A stretch of 64,000 nt of DNA. Source: Nitrospirota bacterium (GTDB lineage Bacteria; Nitrospirota; Nitrospiria; Nitrospirales; Nitrospiraceae). Under the pieces are notes generated by a model, which was not told the DNA's origin, searched no databases, and saw nothing but the letters and a program-made list of their open reading frames with translations. The position numbers were made by a program, and so were the translations under genes. Below, piece by piece: positions 46,194 to 54,448 of the stretch. The stretch lies in NCBI GenBank assembly GCA_040755395.1, contig JBFMAX010000002.1, positions 62,001-126,000 of the forward strand, given 5' to 3'. Numbering within the stretch: position 1 is the stretch's first letter; each line of letters begins with the position of its first letter.

Positions 46194-47297
46194 ATGAGGC
46201 TCGGCGTGGACGGACGCGAGTTGGTGCGCGGCGTGCGAACCGGGATCGGGCGATACCTGATCGAAGTCTTGCGCGCGGCGGCGCAACAGGGATGGGAATG
46301 TCTCGTGTACGGTGATCAAACCACCGACTTGAACGGCGCGGCGCAAGGCGTGACGGTACGGCGTCTGATGCGAACGCACACTCAGTGGTGGGACCAGGTG
46401 ACGTTGCCCCGCGGTCTGGCGCGGGATCGGGTGTCGGTGTTCTTGTCCCCCTATTACAAAGGCCCGCTCTGGAGCCCTTGTCCAATAGTCCTGACGATCC
46501 ATGACCTGTTCTTTATCGGCTATCCGGGCGCGAGCCGTCCGTTCTACGACCGTGCCATGACCGGTCTGGCGAAGCTCTATGCGCGTCGGGCTGCCGCTGT
46601 CATCGCCGACTCGGACTATTCCAAGCGGGCGATCGTGAGCCGTTTGGGGATCGACCCAGGCAAGGTCCACGCGATTCCGGTCGCGTTGGGGACTGAATTC
46701 AGGCCGACAACTTCGGACGACGCGACGTTGCGGAAGTACGGCATCGCTGAGCCCTACCTGCTCTTTGTCGGAAATTTCAAGCCGCACAAGAACCTCCCGC
46801 GCCTTCTACAGGCCTACGCCGCGCTGTCCTCGGCGTTGCGCGGGCGGTATCGCCTCGTGCTGGCGGGCGGCGACGCGGTGCGGCGGACCGAGCTGGATGC
46901 GCTGGCTCGGTCTCTCGGAATCGGTGACCGCGTGCATTTCCCCGGACTGATCGACGATCGCGACCTGCCGCTGCTGTACAGCGCCTGTGCGTTGTTCGTG
47001 CTGCCGTCGCTGGAAGAGGGGTTTGGGTTGCCGGCGTTGGAAGCGATGGCCTGCGGCGCGCCGGTCGCGGCGTCAAACCGCGCGGCCATTCCCGAAGTGG
47101 TCGGGGCTGCGGCCCTGTTGTTCGATCCGGAAGATGTCTCCTCGATGGTGAACGCCATGACCGCCATCCTTTCCGATGCCGGGCTCAGCGACGACTTGAC
47201 ACGGCGCGGGATCGAGCGGGCCGGCGAGTTCCCGCGGGAGCGCACGACGGGGCGGGTGCTCGCGCTCCTCCACGCAGTCGGTCTGGCGGGCAGGTAG
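46194..47297 (+). CDS. Glycosyltransferase family 4 protein
   Basis: 367 residues, GT-B fold. RLGVDGRELVRGVRTGIGRY is the acceptor loop; YLLFVGNFKPHKNLPRLL and EGFGLPALEAMACGAPV are the signatures. It is similar in layout to the GT at 38416. Gap to the methyltransferase is 3 bp. Confidence 0.9.
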   Translation: MRLGVDGRELVRGVRTGIGRYLIEVLRAAAQQGWECLVYGDQTTDLNGAAQGVTVRRLMRTHTQWWDQVTLPRGLARDRVSVFLSPYYKGPLWSPCPIVLTIHDLFFIGYPGASRPFYDRAMTGLAKLYARRAAAVIADSDYSKRAIVSRLGIDPGKVHAIPVALGTEFRPTTSDDATLRKYGIAEPYLLFVGNFKPHKNLPRLLQAYAALSSALRGRYRLVLAGGDAVRRTELDALARSLGIGDRVHFPGLIDDRDLPLLYSACALFVLPSLEEGFGLPALEAMACGAPVAASNRAAIPEVVGAAALLFDPEDVSSMVNAMTAILSDAGLSDDLTRRGIERAGEFPRERTTGRVLALLHAVGLAGR

Positions 47298-47299
47298 AA

Positions 47300-48217
47300 G
47301 TGGGAAAACCGGCTCATACCGGACTGACGTCGTGCGCCTGTGGAGAGGCGCGCGCGTCGGTGGCGCAAGCAGCCGGAGGCCGGGAGTTGTTGCGATGCGA
47401 ACGATGCGGGCTGCTGGCGCCGAAGGTCGTGCCCGACCCGGCGGAGCTGCTCCGTTGGTATCGCGACGGGTATTGGAGCCGGTACCAAGCGGAGCAGCAA
47501 GGGCCGGCCAGGGACAATCTGTACCGCCATGTGCTGGACTTGATACAGCGATTTCGATCGCATCCCGGCACGCTGGTGGACGTGGGGTGCGGGATGGGCG
47601 CCTTGTTGAAACAGGCGCGGGACCGGGGATGGCGCGCGATCGGGTTCGAGCTTTCGCTCGAGGCCGTCGCGCAGGCGCGGGCGCAAGGGCTGGAGGTCTA
47701 TGAATCGGCTTGGCCGCCCTGTGCGCTGCCGGATGAATCGGCGGATGTCGTCGTGTTTCTGAACGTGTTGGACCATCTGCCCAGCCCCTTTGCGGCCATC
47801 GAGGAAGCCCGGCGCGTGCTGCGTGCAGGCGGTCTCCTCTATGTTCGTGTGCCGAACGGACCGCTGCATGTGCGGCTCGGCCGCCTGCTCTCGGCGGTGG
47901 GACTGCCGGACGTCACGGTCGTCCATCTCTATGGGTTTGGAAAACGGGCGTTCGCGCATCACCTGCCTCGGTTCGGGTTTACGACTGTCGCGGTTCGGAC
48001 CGCGCCGCCCAGCCGAGGAGACGCCTATCAGGATGGCGGCGCCGTGAGGGGGGCGGTCAGGCGATCACTGAAGCGGCTGGATCGGCTGGTGTATGCGCTG
48101 TCCGCTTCGCTCGGCTTGGATCGAGCCGCCTGGGGTCCGTCCATCGAGGTCATGGCGTCAAAGGACCGCGCGAGAAGGAGTCCGGTATGTCCTGGAGGCG
48201 ATGGCGGGCGCGTCTGA
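47300..48217 (+). CDS. Methyltransferase with N-terminal cysteine cluster
   Basis: 305 residues; GTG start 2 bp after the GT. N-terminal cysteines (CACG ... CERCG, about 12-37) again suggest a zinc knuckle, then the SAM loop LVDVGCGMGALL and FLNVLDHLPSP. It is a second member of the type at 45360, so the two flank one GT. The 3' end overlaps the next small gene by 31 bp. Confidence 0.85.
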   Translation: MGKPAHTGLTSCACGEARASVAQAAGGRELLRCERCGLLAPKVVPDPAELLRWYRDGYWSRYQAEQQGPARDNLYRHVLDLIQRFRSHPGTLVDVGCGMGALLKQARDRGWRAIGFELSLEAVAQARAQGLEVYESAWPPCALPDESADVVVFLNVLDHLPSPFAAIEEARRVLRAGGLLYVRVPNGPLHVRLGRLLSAVGLPDVTVVHLYGFGKRAFAHHLPRFGFTTVAVRTAPPSRGDAYQDGGAVRGAVRRSLKRLDRLVYALSASLGLDRAAWGPSIEVMASKDRARRSPVCPGGDGGRV

Positions 48218-48384
48218 AGTTCGGCGAGGCCATCATGCTGTTGGCCTTGCTCACGGCGCTGTTGGTGCTGGCGATCAGCATGTGGCTGCGCTCATTCTAT
48301 CTCCATGACCTCAAGGGATACGAACCCAAGGACCTCGAGCGGGGCAAACAACTCGAAATGAAAAAAGGCCGGGACGGAAAATAG
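48187..48384 (+). CDS. Small single-helix membrane protein, function unknown
   Basis: 65 residues. A strong AAGGAG lies seven bases before ATG 48187. Residues about 15-38 form one membrane helix, with a basic N-terminus and a charged C-terminal tail rich in lysine. It begins inside the methyltransferase gene. No family recognised. It lies directly before asnB. Confidence 0.65.
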   Translation: MSWRRWRARLKFGEAIMLLALLTALLVLAISMWLRSFYLHDLKGYEPKDLERGKQLEMKKGRDGK

Positions 48385-48395
48385 GGCGAAAGACG

Positions 48396-50294
48396 ATGTG
48401 CGGCATCTGCGGTTTTACGGGTGACGGGGCGCCGGATCTGCTCGACCGGATGCTGGACCGGTTGGTCCATCGCGGTCCTGACGAAGAAGGGCGCCATCGG
48501 GAGTCGGGCGTCGGCCTGGGCGTCAGACGTCTGCGCGTCATCGATCCGGAAGGAGGCCATCAGCCGGTGGCCAACGAGACCGGCACGGTGTGGGCCGTGC
48601 TGAACGGCGAGATCTACAACTACCGCGAACTGCGGGGGGAATTGATCCGCAAAGGTCATCGTTTCGCGTCGCACGGCGATACCGAGGTCCTCGTGCATCT
48701 GTACGAAGAAGAGGGAGAAGCGGCGGTGTCGCGGTTACGGGGGATGTTCGCCTATGCCCTGTGGGATCGCGAGCGGGAGACGTTGTGGGTGGTCCGCGAC
48801 CGCCTCGGCATCAAGCCGCTCTATTACGCCATCCGGCCGGGCGGTCACGCAGAGAGCGGACGCATCCTGTTTGCGTCGGAACTGCCGTCGCTCCTGGCCG
48901 GGTTGCCGGAGCGCACCATTCGGCCGCAGGCGATCGCCGACTATCTGACCTGCCTCTATGTGCCCGGTCCGGAGACGATGTTCCAGGGCGTGTACCAGCT
49001 CAGGCCCGGAGAACTGCTCAAGATCCGAGACGGCCGGGTGGAATTCCAACGGTACTATCGGCCGGCGCAGGTGGTTCCACGATTCCGTTGGTCGTCGGAA
49101 GCCGAAGCGACCGACTACTTCCTCGGGTTGCTGCGCGACACGGTCCGGACGCATCTGGTCAGTGACGTGCCGCTGGGTCTGTGTCTGTCGGGCGGGCTGG
49201 ATTCCGGCGCGATCTTGGCCTTCATGCGCGAGGCGACGAACGGGCCGATCCGCACCTTCACCATCGGGTATGAGTCGCCCGCCGATCGGTCCTACAACGA
49301 ACTGGACGCGGCGCGGGGGCTCGCCACCCATTTCGGCGCCCAGCACACGGAGGCGATCCTGCGACCGGACGCGGTGTCGCTCCTGCCGCGACTGGTCGCG
49401 GCGATGGGAGAACCCTTCGCCGACTCCTCAGCCATCCCCACCTATCTGGTGTCGGAGGTCGCCAAGCGGTCGGTCACGGTCGCGCTGTCGGGGATCGGCG
49501 GGGACGAACTGTTCGGCGGGTATCCCCGCTACCTGGGCCTCCGCTTGGCGTCGCCCTATGGCCGGCTGCCGTTGTCCGTGCGGTCCTGGACGGCCGCACA
49601 GGCGGCGTCGTGGCTCAAGGAGGGAACGGGCGGGCGGGACCGGATGGGGCGGCTCAAGCGGTTTCTGGCCGACGGTCATCGGCCGCTCGACGAACAGTAC
49701 CTGCGCTGGACCACGTTTCTGCCGCCGGAATGGGGGCCGGCGGCCTTCACTCCGGCGTTGCGCGACCTGGCCGAAGGAGCGGGACCGGAGCGGGCCTATC
49801 GCGTGCTCTTCAACCAATGGCCGTCGCAAGAGCCGGCGGATCGCGCCATGGGCTTGGATCTGCAGACATATCTGCCGGACGACCTGCTTCGCATGGGCGA
49901 CCGGATGAGTATGGCCCATTCGCTGGAGTTGCGCGTGCCGTTTTGCGATCACCACTTGCTGGCCTTCGCGTTGGCCGTCCCGGCCGCCATGCGATTATCG
50001 GGGTGGCGGCTGAAGGGCTTCATGCGACGGGCGCTCACATCCGTGTTGCCGCGCCCCATTCTGTCTGGCGCCAAACAGGGCTTTCGCGTGCCGCTGGCCC
50101 GGTGGCTCAGGGAAGAGCTGCGGGAGATGGTCCATGACCTGCTGTCGGAGGAGGCGGTGCGCCGGCGCGGCTACGTGCGTCCGGAGTATGTCCGCTGGCT
50201 GGTGGCGCAGCACGAACGCGGCGCACGCAATTTTGCGGATCAATTGTACGCGCTGCTCGTGCTGGAATTGTGGCATCGAGGACGTGACGTGTGA
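48396..50294 (+). CDS. asnB: Asparagine synthetase B-type amidotransferase
   Basis: 632 residues. The N-terminal Ntn glutaminase starts with Met-Cys-Gly-Ile-Cys (Cys2 nucleophile), and the synthetase half has the PP-loop LCLSGGLDSGAIL. In exopolysaccharide loci such paralogues probably amidate a carboxyl group (for example of a uronic acid) rather than make asparagine; which applies here is unknown. The last codons lie inside heptad array B. Confidence 0.92.
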   Translation: MCGICGFTGDGAPDLLDRMLDRLVHRGPDEEGRHRESGVGLGVRRLRVIDPEGGHQPVANETGTVWAVLNGEIYNYRELRGELIRKGHRFASHGDTEVLVHLYEEEGEAAVSRLRGMFAYALWDRERETLWVVRDRLGIKPLYYAIRPGGHAESGRILFASELPSLLAGLPERTIRPQAIADYLTCLYVPGPETMFQGVYQLRPGELLKIRDGRVEFQRYYRPAQVVPRFRWSSEAEATDYFLGLLRDTVRTHLVSDVPLGLCLSGGLDSGAILAFMREATNGPIRTFTIGYESPADRSYNELDAARGLATHFGAQHTEAILRPDAVSLLPRLVAAMGEPFADSSAIPTYLVSEVAKRSVTVALSGIGGDELFGGYPRYLGLRLASPYGRLPLSVRSWTAAQAASWLKEGTGGRDRMGRLKRFLADGHRPLDEQYLRWTTFLPPEWGPAAFTPALRDLAEGAGPERAYRVLFNQWPSQEPADRAMGLDLQTYLPDDLLRMGDRMSMAHSLELRVPFCDHHLLAFALAVPAAMRLSGWRLKGFMRRALTSVLPRPILSGAKQGFRVPLARWLREELREMVHDLLSEEAVRRRGYVRPEYVRWLVAQHERGARNFADQLYALLVLELWHRGRDV

Positions 50295-50324
50295 CGCGTC
50301 ACGGGTCACGCATCACGCGTTACG
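50283..50324. repeat. Heptad-repeat array B (asnB/GT junction)
   Basis: Six units: CGTGACG, TGTGACG, CGTCACG, GGTCACG, CATCACG, CGTTACG. The array is self-complementary. It contains the asnB stop codon (50292-50294) and ends 6 bp before the next start. Confidence 0.85.
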
Positions 50325-50330
50325 TGTTTT

Positions 50331-51596
50331 ATGAACATTCTGCTGCTCTCAGAGGTCTCGGCCGAGCGGGTGATCGGCGGCGCGGAGCGGATGCTGCGCG
50401 GGCATGCGCTGAACCTGTGCGAGCGCGGCCATCGGGTCGGCCTGATCACGCGCGCTCCGGTCGGCGATCCGCGGACCGTGGTCTGGATCCAGGACGCCAT
50501 CGAGCGCCGGTACGAGGTCTCGCGGCTGAACGAACCGGCGTTCGTGTGGTCGTCGATTCGGAACAGCCTCCGCGCGTTCGATCTCATGGCGTCGCCCGCC
50601 CGGCCGGATGTCGCGGTGCTGTATCAGTCGCTCGCGGGACTTGGACCGATCCGGGGTCGGTTCCGGCGGGCCGGCGCCTGGGTCTACATGTGTCTCTCGC
50701 TGGCTCATGAAGAATATCTGAGCCGGACTCCGCCCGCGGTCTCGGCGGCGGATGCGGTGCGCCGCGCGGTCAATGCGCGGGCCCGGCTCTGGATCGAGCG
50801 GATGGTCATGCGTCGCTGCGAGGCGGTGATTGTGATGAGCGAGTTCATGCGGCGACGGGTCATGGCCGTGCACGGCATCAGGAACGACAAGATCCGAATG
50901 TTGCCGGGAGCCGCCGATCTGTCCTGCTTCAGCCCGGCCCCGCATCGATCAGCCGTACGCCACGAGCTGAAGCTGCCGGCGAGCCGAACGATTCTCTTCA
51001 CGGTCCGCAACCTGGTCCCGAGGATGGGACTGGAACATTTGATCAAAGCCGTGGGCTTGTTGGACGAAGAACGGCCGGGTCTTCTGCTCCTGATCGGAGG
51101 AGAAGGGCCTCTGCGGGATTCCCTCGACCGCTTGATCCGAGGCTTGGGTCTCGTCGAGCACGTGCGATTGCTCGGGTTCGTACCGGAAGAGCAGTTGAGC
51201 CGGTACTATCAGGCCGCGGATTTGGTCGTCATGCCCACCTTGCAACTCGAAGGCTTCGGGTTGGTCACCGTCGAGGCGTTGGCCTGCGGCACGCCGGTGC
51301 TCGGTACGCCGGTGGGAGCGCTGCCCGAGGTGTTGAGCCGTGTCGATCCGATGCTGATGGCAGAGGGAACGGACGACCGTGCGTTAGCCGCAGCGATCCG
51401 TCGTGTGCTACAACGGTTCCGCGAGAACCCCGACGAACACGCTCGGCTTTCCGGCAGAGGGCGCGAGTTGATCGCACAACAGTACAACTGGACCACGCAC
51501 GCTGCGGAGTTGGAACAAATTCTGCGGGACGTGCGCGCGAAGACGGGCGGCGCGATAGAGGGAGCCTCGTGGCGACGAAAACGGTCATCCATGTGA
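50331..51596 (+). CDS. Glycosyltransferase family 4 protein
   Basis: 421 residues, GT-B fold. SAERVIGGAERMLRGHALNL is the N-terminal loop; ILFTVRNLVPRMGLEHLI and EGFGLVTVEALACGTPV are C-terminal signatures. No ribosome site is seen because a heptad array ends 6 bp upstream of the ATG. It overlaps the next gene by 28 bp. Confidence 0.88.
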   Translation: MNILLLSEVSAERVIGGAERMLRGHALNLCERGHRVGLITRAPVGDPRTVVWIQDAIERRYEVSRLNEPAFVWSSIRNSLRAFDLMASPARPDVAVLYQSLAGLGPIRGRFRRAGAWVYMCLSLAHEEYLSRTPPAVSAADAVRRAVNARARLWIERMVMRRCEAVIVMSEFMRRRVMAVHGIRNDKIRMLPGAADLSCFSPAPHRSAVRHELKLPASRTILFTVRNLVPRMGLEHLIKAVGLLDEERPGLLLLIGGEGPLRDSLDRLIRGLGLVEHVRLLGFVPEEQLSRYYQAADLVVMPTLQLEGFGLVTVEALACGTPVLGTPVGALPEVLSRVDPMLMAEGTDDRALAAAIRRVLQRFRENPDEHARLSGRGRELIAQQYNWTTHAAELEQILRDVRAKTGGAIEGASWRRKRSSM

Positions 51597-52774
51597 TCAC
51601 GCGCCTTGATCGCGGTGGCTCCGCGCAAAACACCATGTTGACCGTGATGGGGCACGACCGCACCCGTTACGAACCCTTGGTGGTCGCCGGCAGGCCGGGC
51701 CGGTGGGATGCCCAGGGCGGGCAGGCGGCGACCGACAAGCATTGCCGTGAGTTGGAGAAAGCGGGTATCCGATGGATCATCATCCCGAGATTGACCCGTG
51801 AGATCCATCCGCTGAACGATCTGTCGGCCTTGTGGTCGCTGATGCGGCTCTTTCGACGGGAGCGGCCCGCCATCGTGCATACCCATACGTCCAAAGCCGG
51901 CGTCGTGGGCCGGCTGGCCGCGTGGTGGTCCGGCGTGCCGGTGGTCGTGCATACGCCGCATGGCCATGTCTTCTATGGGCACTTCACCGCCGTGCGCTCC
52001 CGGGTGTTTATGCTGGTGGAACGGATGCTGACAAGGCTGACGACACGGCTGATCGCGCTCACGGAGGCCGAACGGGACGACCACCTCGAGCGGGGTGTGG
52101 GACGAGCCGACCGGTTCGCGGTCATTCCGAGCGGGATCGACCTCGAGCGGTATCGGTCCGTGCGTCGGACATGGGGTCTGAGGCCGGCTTGGTTTCCCTG
52201 TCCTCCGGGTTCGATCGTGGTCGGGTCGGTCGGCTGGTTGACGCCGGTGAAAGGGCATCGTTTCCTGATCGAAGCGGCGGCGCAGCTCAAACCGACCTTT
52301 CCGAACCTGCATGTCGTCCTCGTCGGGAGCGGCGGGTTGCAGGCCGAGCTGTCGGCTTTGGCGGACCGATTGGGCCTCAAAGACTCGGTGCATTTCTTGG
52401 GAGAGCGGGACGACGTGGATGTCTGTTTGTCCGCGATGGATCTGTTCGTCCTGCCGTCCTTGAACGAAGGAATGGGCCGCGCGCTGGTCGAGGCGATGGC
52501 GGCCGGGCTGCCGGTCATCGCCAGCCGGGTGGGAGGCGTGCCGGCGCTGATCGAGCACGGCCGAACCGGACTGCTGGCGCCGGCCGGAGACCCGGGCGCG
52601 TTGGCGCAGGCCATCCGCCAAGCGCTGGACCGGCCGGATTGGGCGAGGCAAATGGGCCAGGCGGCGAGTCAAAGTATCGGCCGGAGGTTCGATGCCGCTA
52701 CGATGGTGCGCGCCGTCGAGCAGGTATACGAGCAAGCCTTGTGCGAAAAGGGCCCGGCGCTCGGTGAAGGGTGA
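51569..52774 (+). CDS. Glycosyltransferase family 4 protein
   Basis: 401 residues, GTG start. KTVIHVITRLDRGGSAQNT and HTHTSKAGVVGRLAAW are typical of the WcaA/PelF-like GT4 branch; EGMGRALVEAMAAGLPVI is the donor motif. Its last codons lie in the left arm of heptad array E. Confidence 0.9.
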   Translation: MATKTVIHVITRLDRGGSAQNTMLTVMGHDRTRYEPLVVAGRPGRWDAQGGQAATDKHCRELEKAGIRWIIIPRLTREIHPLNDLSALWSLMRLFRRERPAIVHTHTSKAGVVGRLAAWWSGVPVVVHTPHGHVFYGHFTAVRSRVFMLVERMLTRLTTRLIALTEAERDDHLERGVGRADRFAVIPSGIDLERYRSVRRTWGLRPAWFPCPPGSIVVGSVGWLTPVKGHRFLIEAAAQLKPTFPNLHVVLVGSGGLQAELSALADRLGLKDSVHFLGERDDVDVCLSAMDLFVLPSLNEGMGRALVEAMAAGLPVIASRVGGVPALIEHGRTGLLAPAGDPGALAQAIRQALDRPDWARQMGQAASQSIGRRFDAATMVRAVEQVYEQALCEKGPALGEG

Positions 52775-52925
52775 TCGGTGATGGGGCCCGGAGTGGCTAC
52801 AGTGCGAATCCTTTGCCTGCTCCTCGCCTTCGGCGGCGTAACCCGCACCGCCGTCTATCCGGAAGAACTGCGGCCATCGTCGATCACTCCCCACCCCTCG
52901 TCTCTGACCCCTCACGGTTTGACCC
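52761..52925. repeat. Heptad-repeat inverted array E (inside/before PHP gene)
   Basis: Left arm 52761-52781: TCGGTGA, AGGGTGA, TCGGTGA. Right arm 52877-52925: TCGTCGA, TCACTCC, CCACCCC, TCGTCTC, TGACCCC, TCACGGT, TTGACCC. The left arm spans the GT stop and PHP gene start; the right arm is translated in the PHP gene. Confidence 0.7.
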
Positions 52926-54343
52926 CGCTCGTGGCGGCCGTCCATGTGCACAGCACGGCGAGCACCGGCTCGTTGAGCATGGACGCCTTGGCCGAACGGG
53001 CGGAACGCCTGGGGCTGGACGCGGTGATTCTCACCGACAACTTCGCGCTGGACTACGAATACGGCCTCTCTCCCTTGGACGGCGTCCTGAAGCGAACGGT
53101 CGGCTATCCCTCCGTGCTCCGTTACGGCCTCGCGCGCTATCTAGGCGAGGTCACGGCGGCGCAGGCCCGCCATCCCGGGGTCCTGCTGATCCCCGGCGTC
53201 GAGGTCGCGCCGCATTACTATTGGACCGGGTCGCTGCGGCGCGGCGACCTGACGATGCACAACTCGCAAAAAAATCTTCTGGTGGTCGGGCTCTCCGACC
53301 CGGAAGACTATGCGGCGCTCCCCGCCGTCGGCAATACGGCGTCCTATCGCTACGACGGGCGGACGGCGCTCAGTCTGGCGCCGGCGGTCCTCTTCGTTCC
53401 CGCGGCGTGGCTGTGGCGCGGCCGCTCATCCGTCGCCGGCCGTCGTGGTCGGCCTGCCCGCGGATGGTCGGTTCGCCGGACCGGGTCGCTTTTCCTGACC
53501 GGCGCGGCGCTCCTGCTCCTGCTGAACGCGTGGCCGTTCAGCCGGCCCGTCTTCAGCTCGTACGACGAGCGGCTCGGCTATCGACCCTATCAAGCGGTGA
53601 TCGATGCGGTGAACACCCGGGGCGGGCTGGCGTTCTGGTCCATGCCGGAGGCGCGGGACTTCCGGACCTATTCGTTCGGGTGGTTGGGCGACGTGGTCGT
53701 CAAAACGGATCCTCATCCGGAGGCGTTGATGCTGACGCGGAGCTATGCCGGATTCGGCGGACTCTATCAGGAAGCGCGAACGGCGACCGATCCCGGCGGG
53801 CTGTGGGATCAGCTCATCCATCTCTATGCGACCGGACAGCGAAGCACCCCGCCCGCGCTCGTGGGAGAAATCGCTTTTCACGGGCCGGACCATGCCGGGA
53901 AGGAACTGGACCAGGTGGTGACGGTGCTGTGGGTTCGCGATCGGACGGTCGCCGGTGTGCTGGGCGCCCTGCGGCGCGGGCGATCGTACGCGGTGGAGCG
54001 GTACCGGAAGGAATTCGGCTATCGGCTCGACGACTTCCGCGTGGACGTCCAGGGCGGGGCGCGGACAGCCGGGCCGGGCGAGACGCTCGATCCCGAAGGG
54101 GCGCGCGATGTCATGGTGCGCCTGTCCGTGTCGGCGACCGATCACGGCGTGCATCCCGTGACGGCCAGGATCATTCGATCGGGTCGGGTCATTGCGCGAG
54201 TGGACGGCCGGACGCCGTTCACGTATGTCGTGGCGGACACGACGGCGCCGGCCGGGGAATGGCTGGCCTATCGCGTCCAAGCGGTGGGGGAAGGGGAAAT
54301 CCTGAGCAATCCGGTGTACGTGAGGCCGATACCGGCAAAATAG
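52781..54343 (+). CDS. PHP-domain membrane-associated phosphoesterase-like protein
   Basis: 520 residues. A signal-like N-terminus (residues about 5-20) is followed by a proline/serine-rich linker translated from a heptad arm, then a PHP domain: AAVHVHSTASTGSLSM and LDAVILTDNFAL. Two hydrophobic segments (about 199-212 and 240-252) interrupt it, and the C-terminal 100 residues resemble a beta-sandwich. PHP proteins use metal to hydrolyse phosphoesters; some act as phosphotyrosine phosphatases of capsule kinases. The role here is inference. Confidence 0.7.
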   Translation: MGPGVATVRILCLLLAFGGVTRTAVYPEELRPSSITPHPSSLTPHGLTPLVAAVHVHSTASTGSLSMDALAERAERLGLDAVILTDNFALDYEYGLSPLDGVLKRTVGYPSVLRYGLARYLGEVTAAQARHPGVLLIPGVEVAPHYYWTGSLRRGDLTMHNSQKNLLVVGLSDPEDYAALPAVGNTASYRYDGRTALSLAPAVLFVPAAWLWRGRSSVAGRRGRPARGWSVRRTGSLFLTGAALLLLLNAWPFSRPVFSSYDERLGYRPYQAVIDAVNTRGGLAFWSMPEARDFRTYSFGWLGDVVVKTDPHPEALMLTRSYAGFGGLYQEARTATDPGGLWDQLIHLYATGQRSTPPALVGEIAFHGPDHAGKELDQVVTVLWVRDRTVAGVLGALRRGRSYAVERYRKEFGYRLDDFRVDVQGGARTAGPGETLDPEGARDVMVRLSVSATDHGVHPVTARIIRSGRVIARVDGRTPFTYVVADTTAPAGEWLAYRVQAVGEGEILSNPVYVRPIPAK

Positions 54344-54344
54344 A

Positions 54345-54446
54345 AGAGTGATTGGTGACTAAGTGATTGGTAATTGGAAGAGTGAAGAGAAAACATGACG
54401 TTGATTCCTCTCAATCACCAATCACTCAATCACTAATCACTGACTC
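54345..54446. repeat. Heptad-repeat inverted array C (PHP/wbqC junction)
   Basis: Left arm 54345-54380: AGAGTGA, TTGGTGA, CTAAGTGA, TTGGTAA, TTGGAAG. Right arm 54411-54446: TCAATCA, CCAATCA, CTCAATCA, CTAATCA, CTGACTC. The arms are inverse copies with an 8-base unit in the matching place. The wbqC start follows the right arm by 2 bp. Confidence 0.85.
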
Positions 54447-54448
54447 TT

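Noticed and set aside
50283-50324. CRISPR-like repeat array
   Set aside because: Units are 7 bp, degenerate and without spacers; there are no cas genes in the window.
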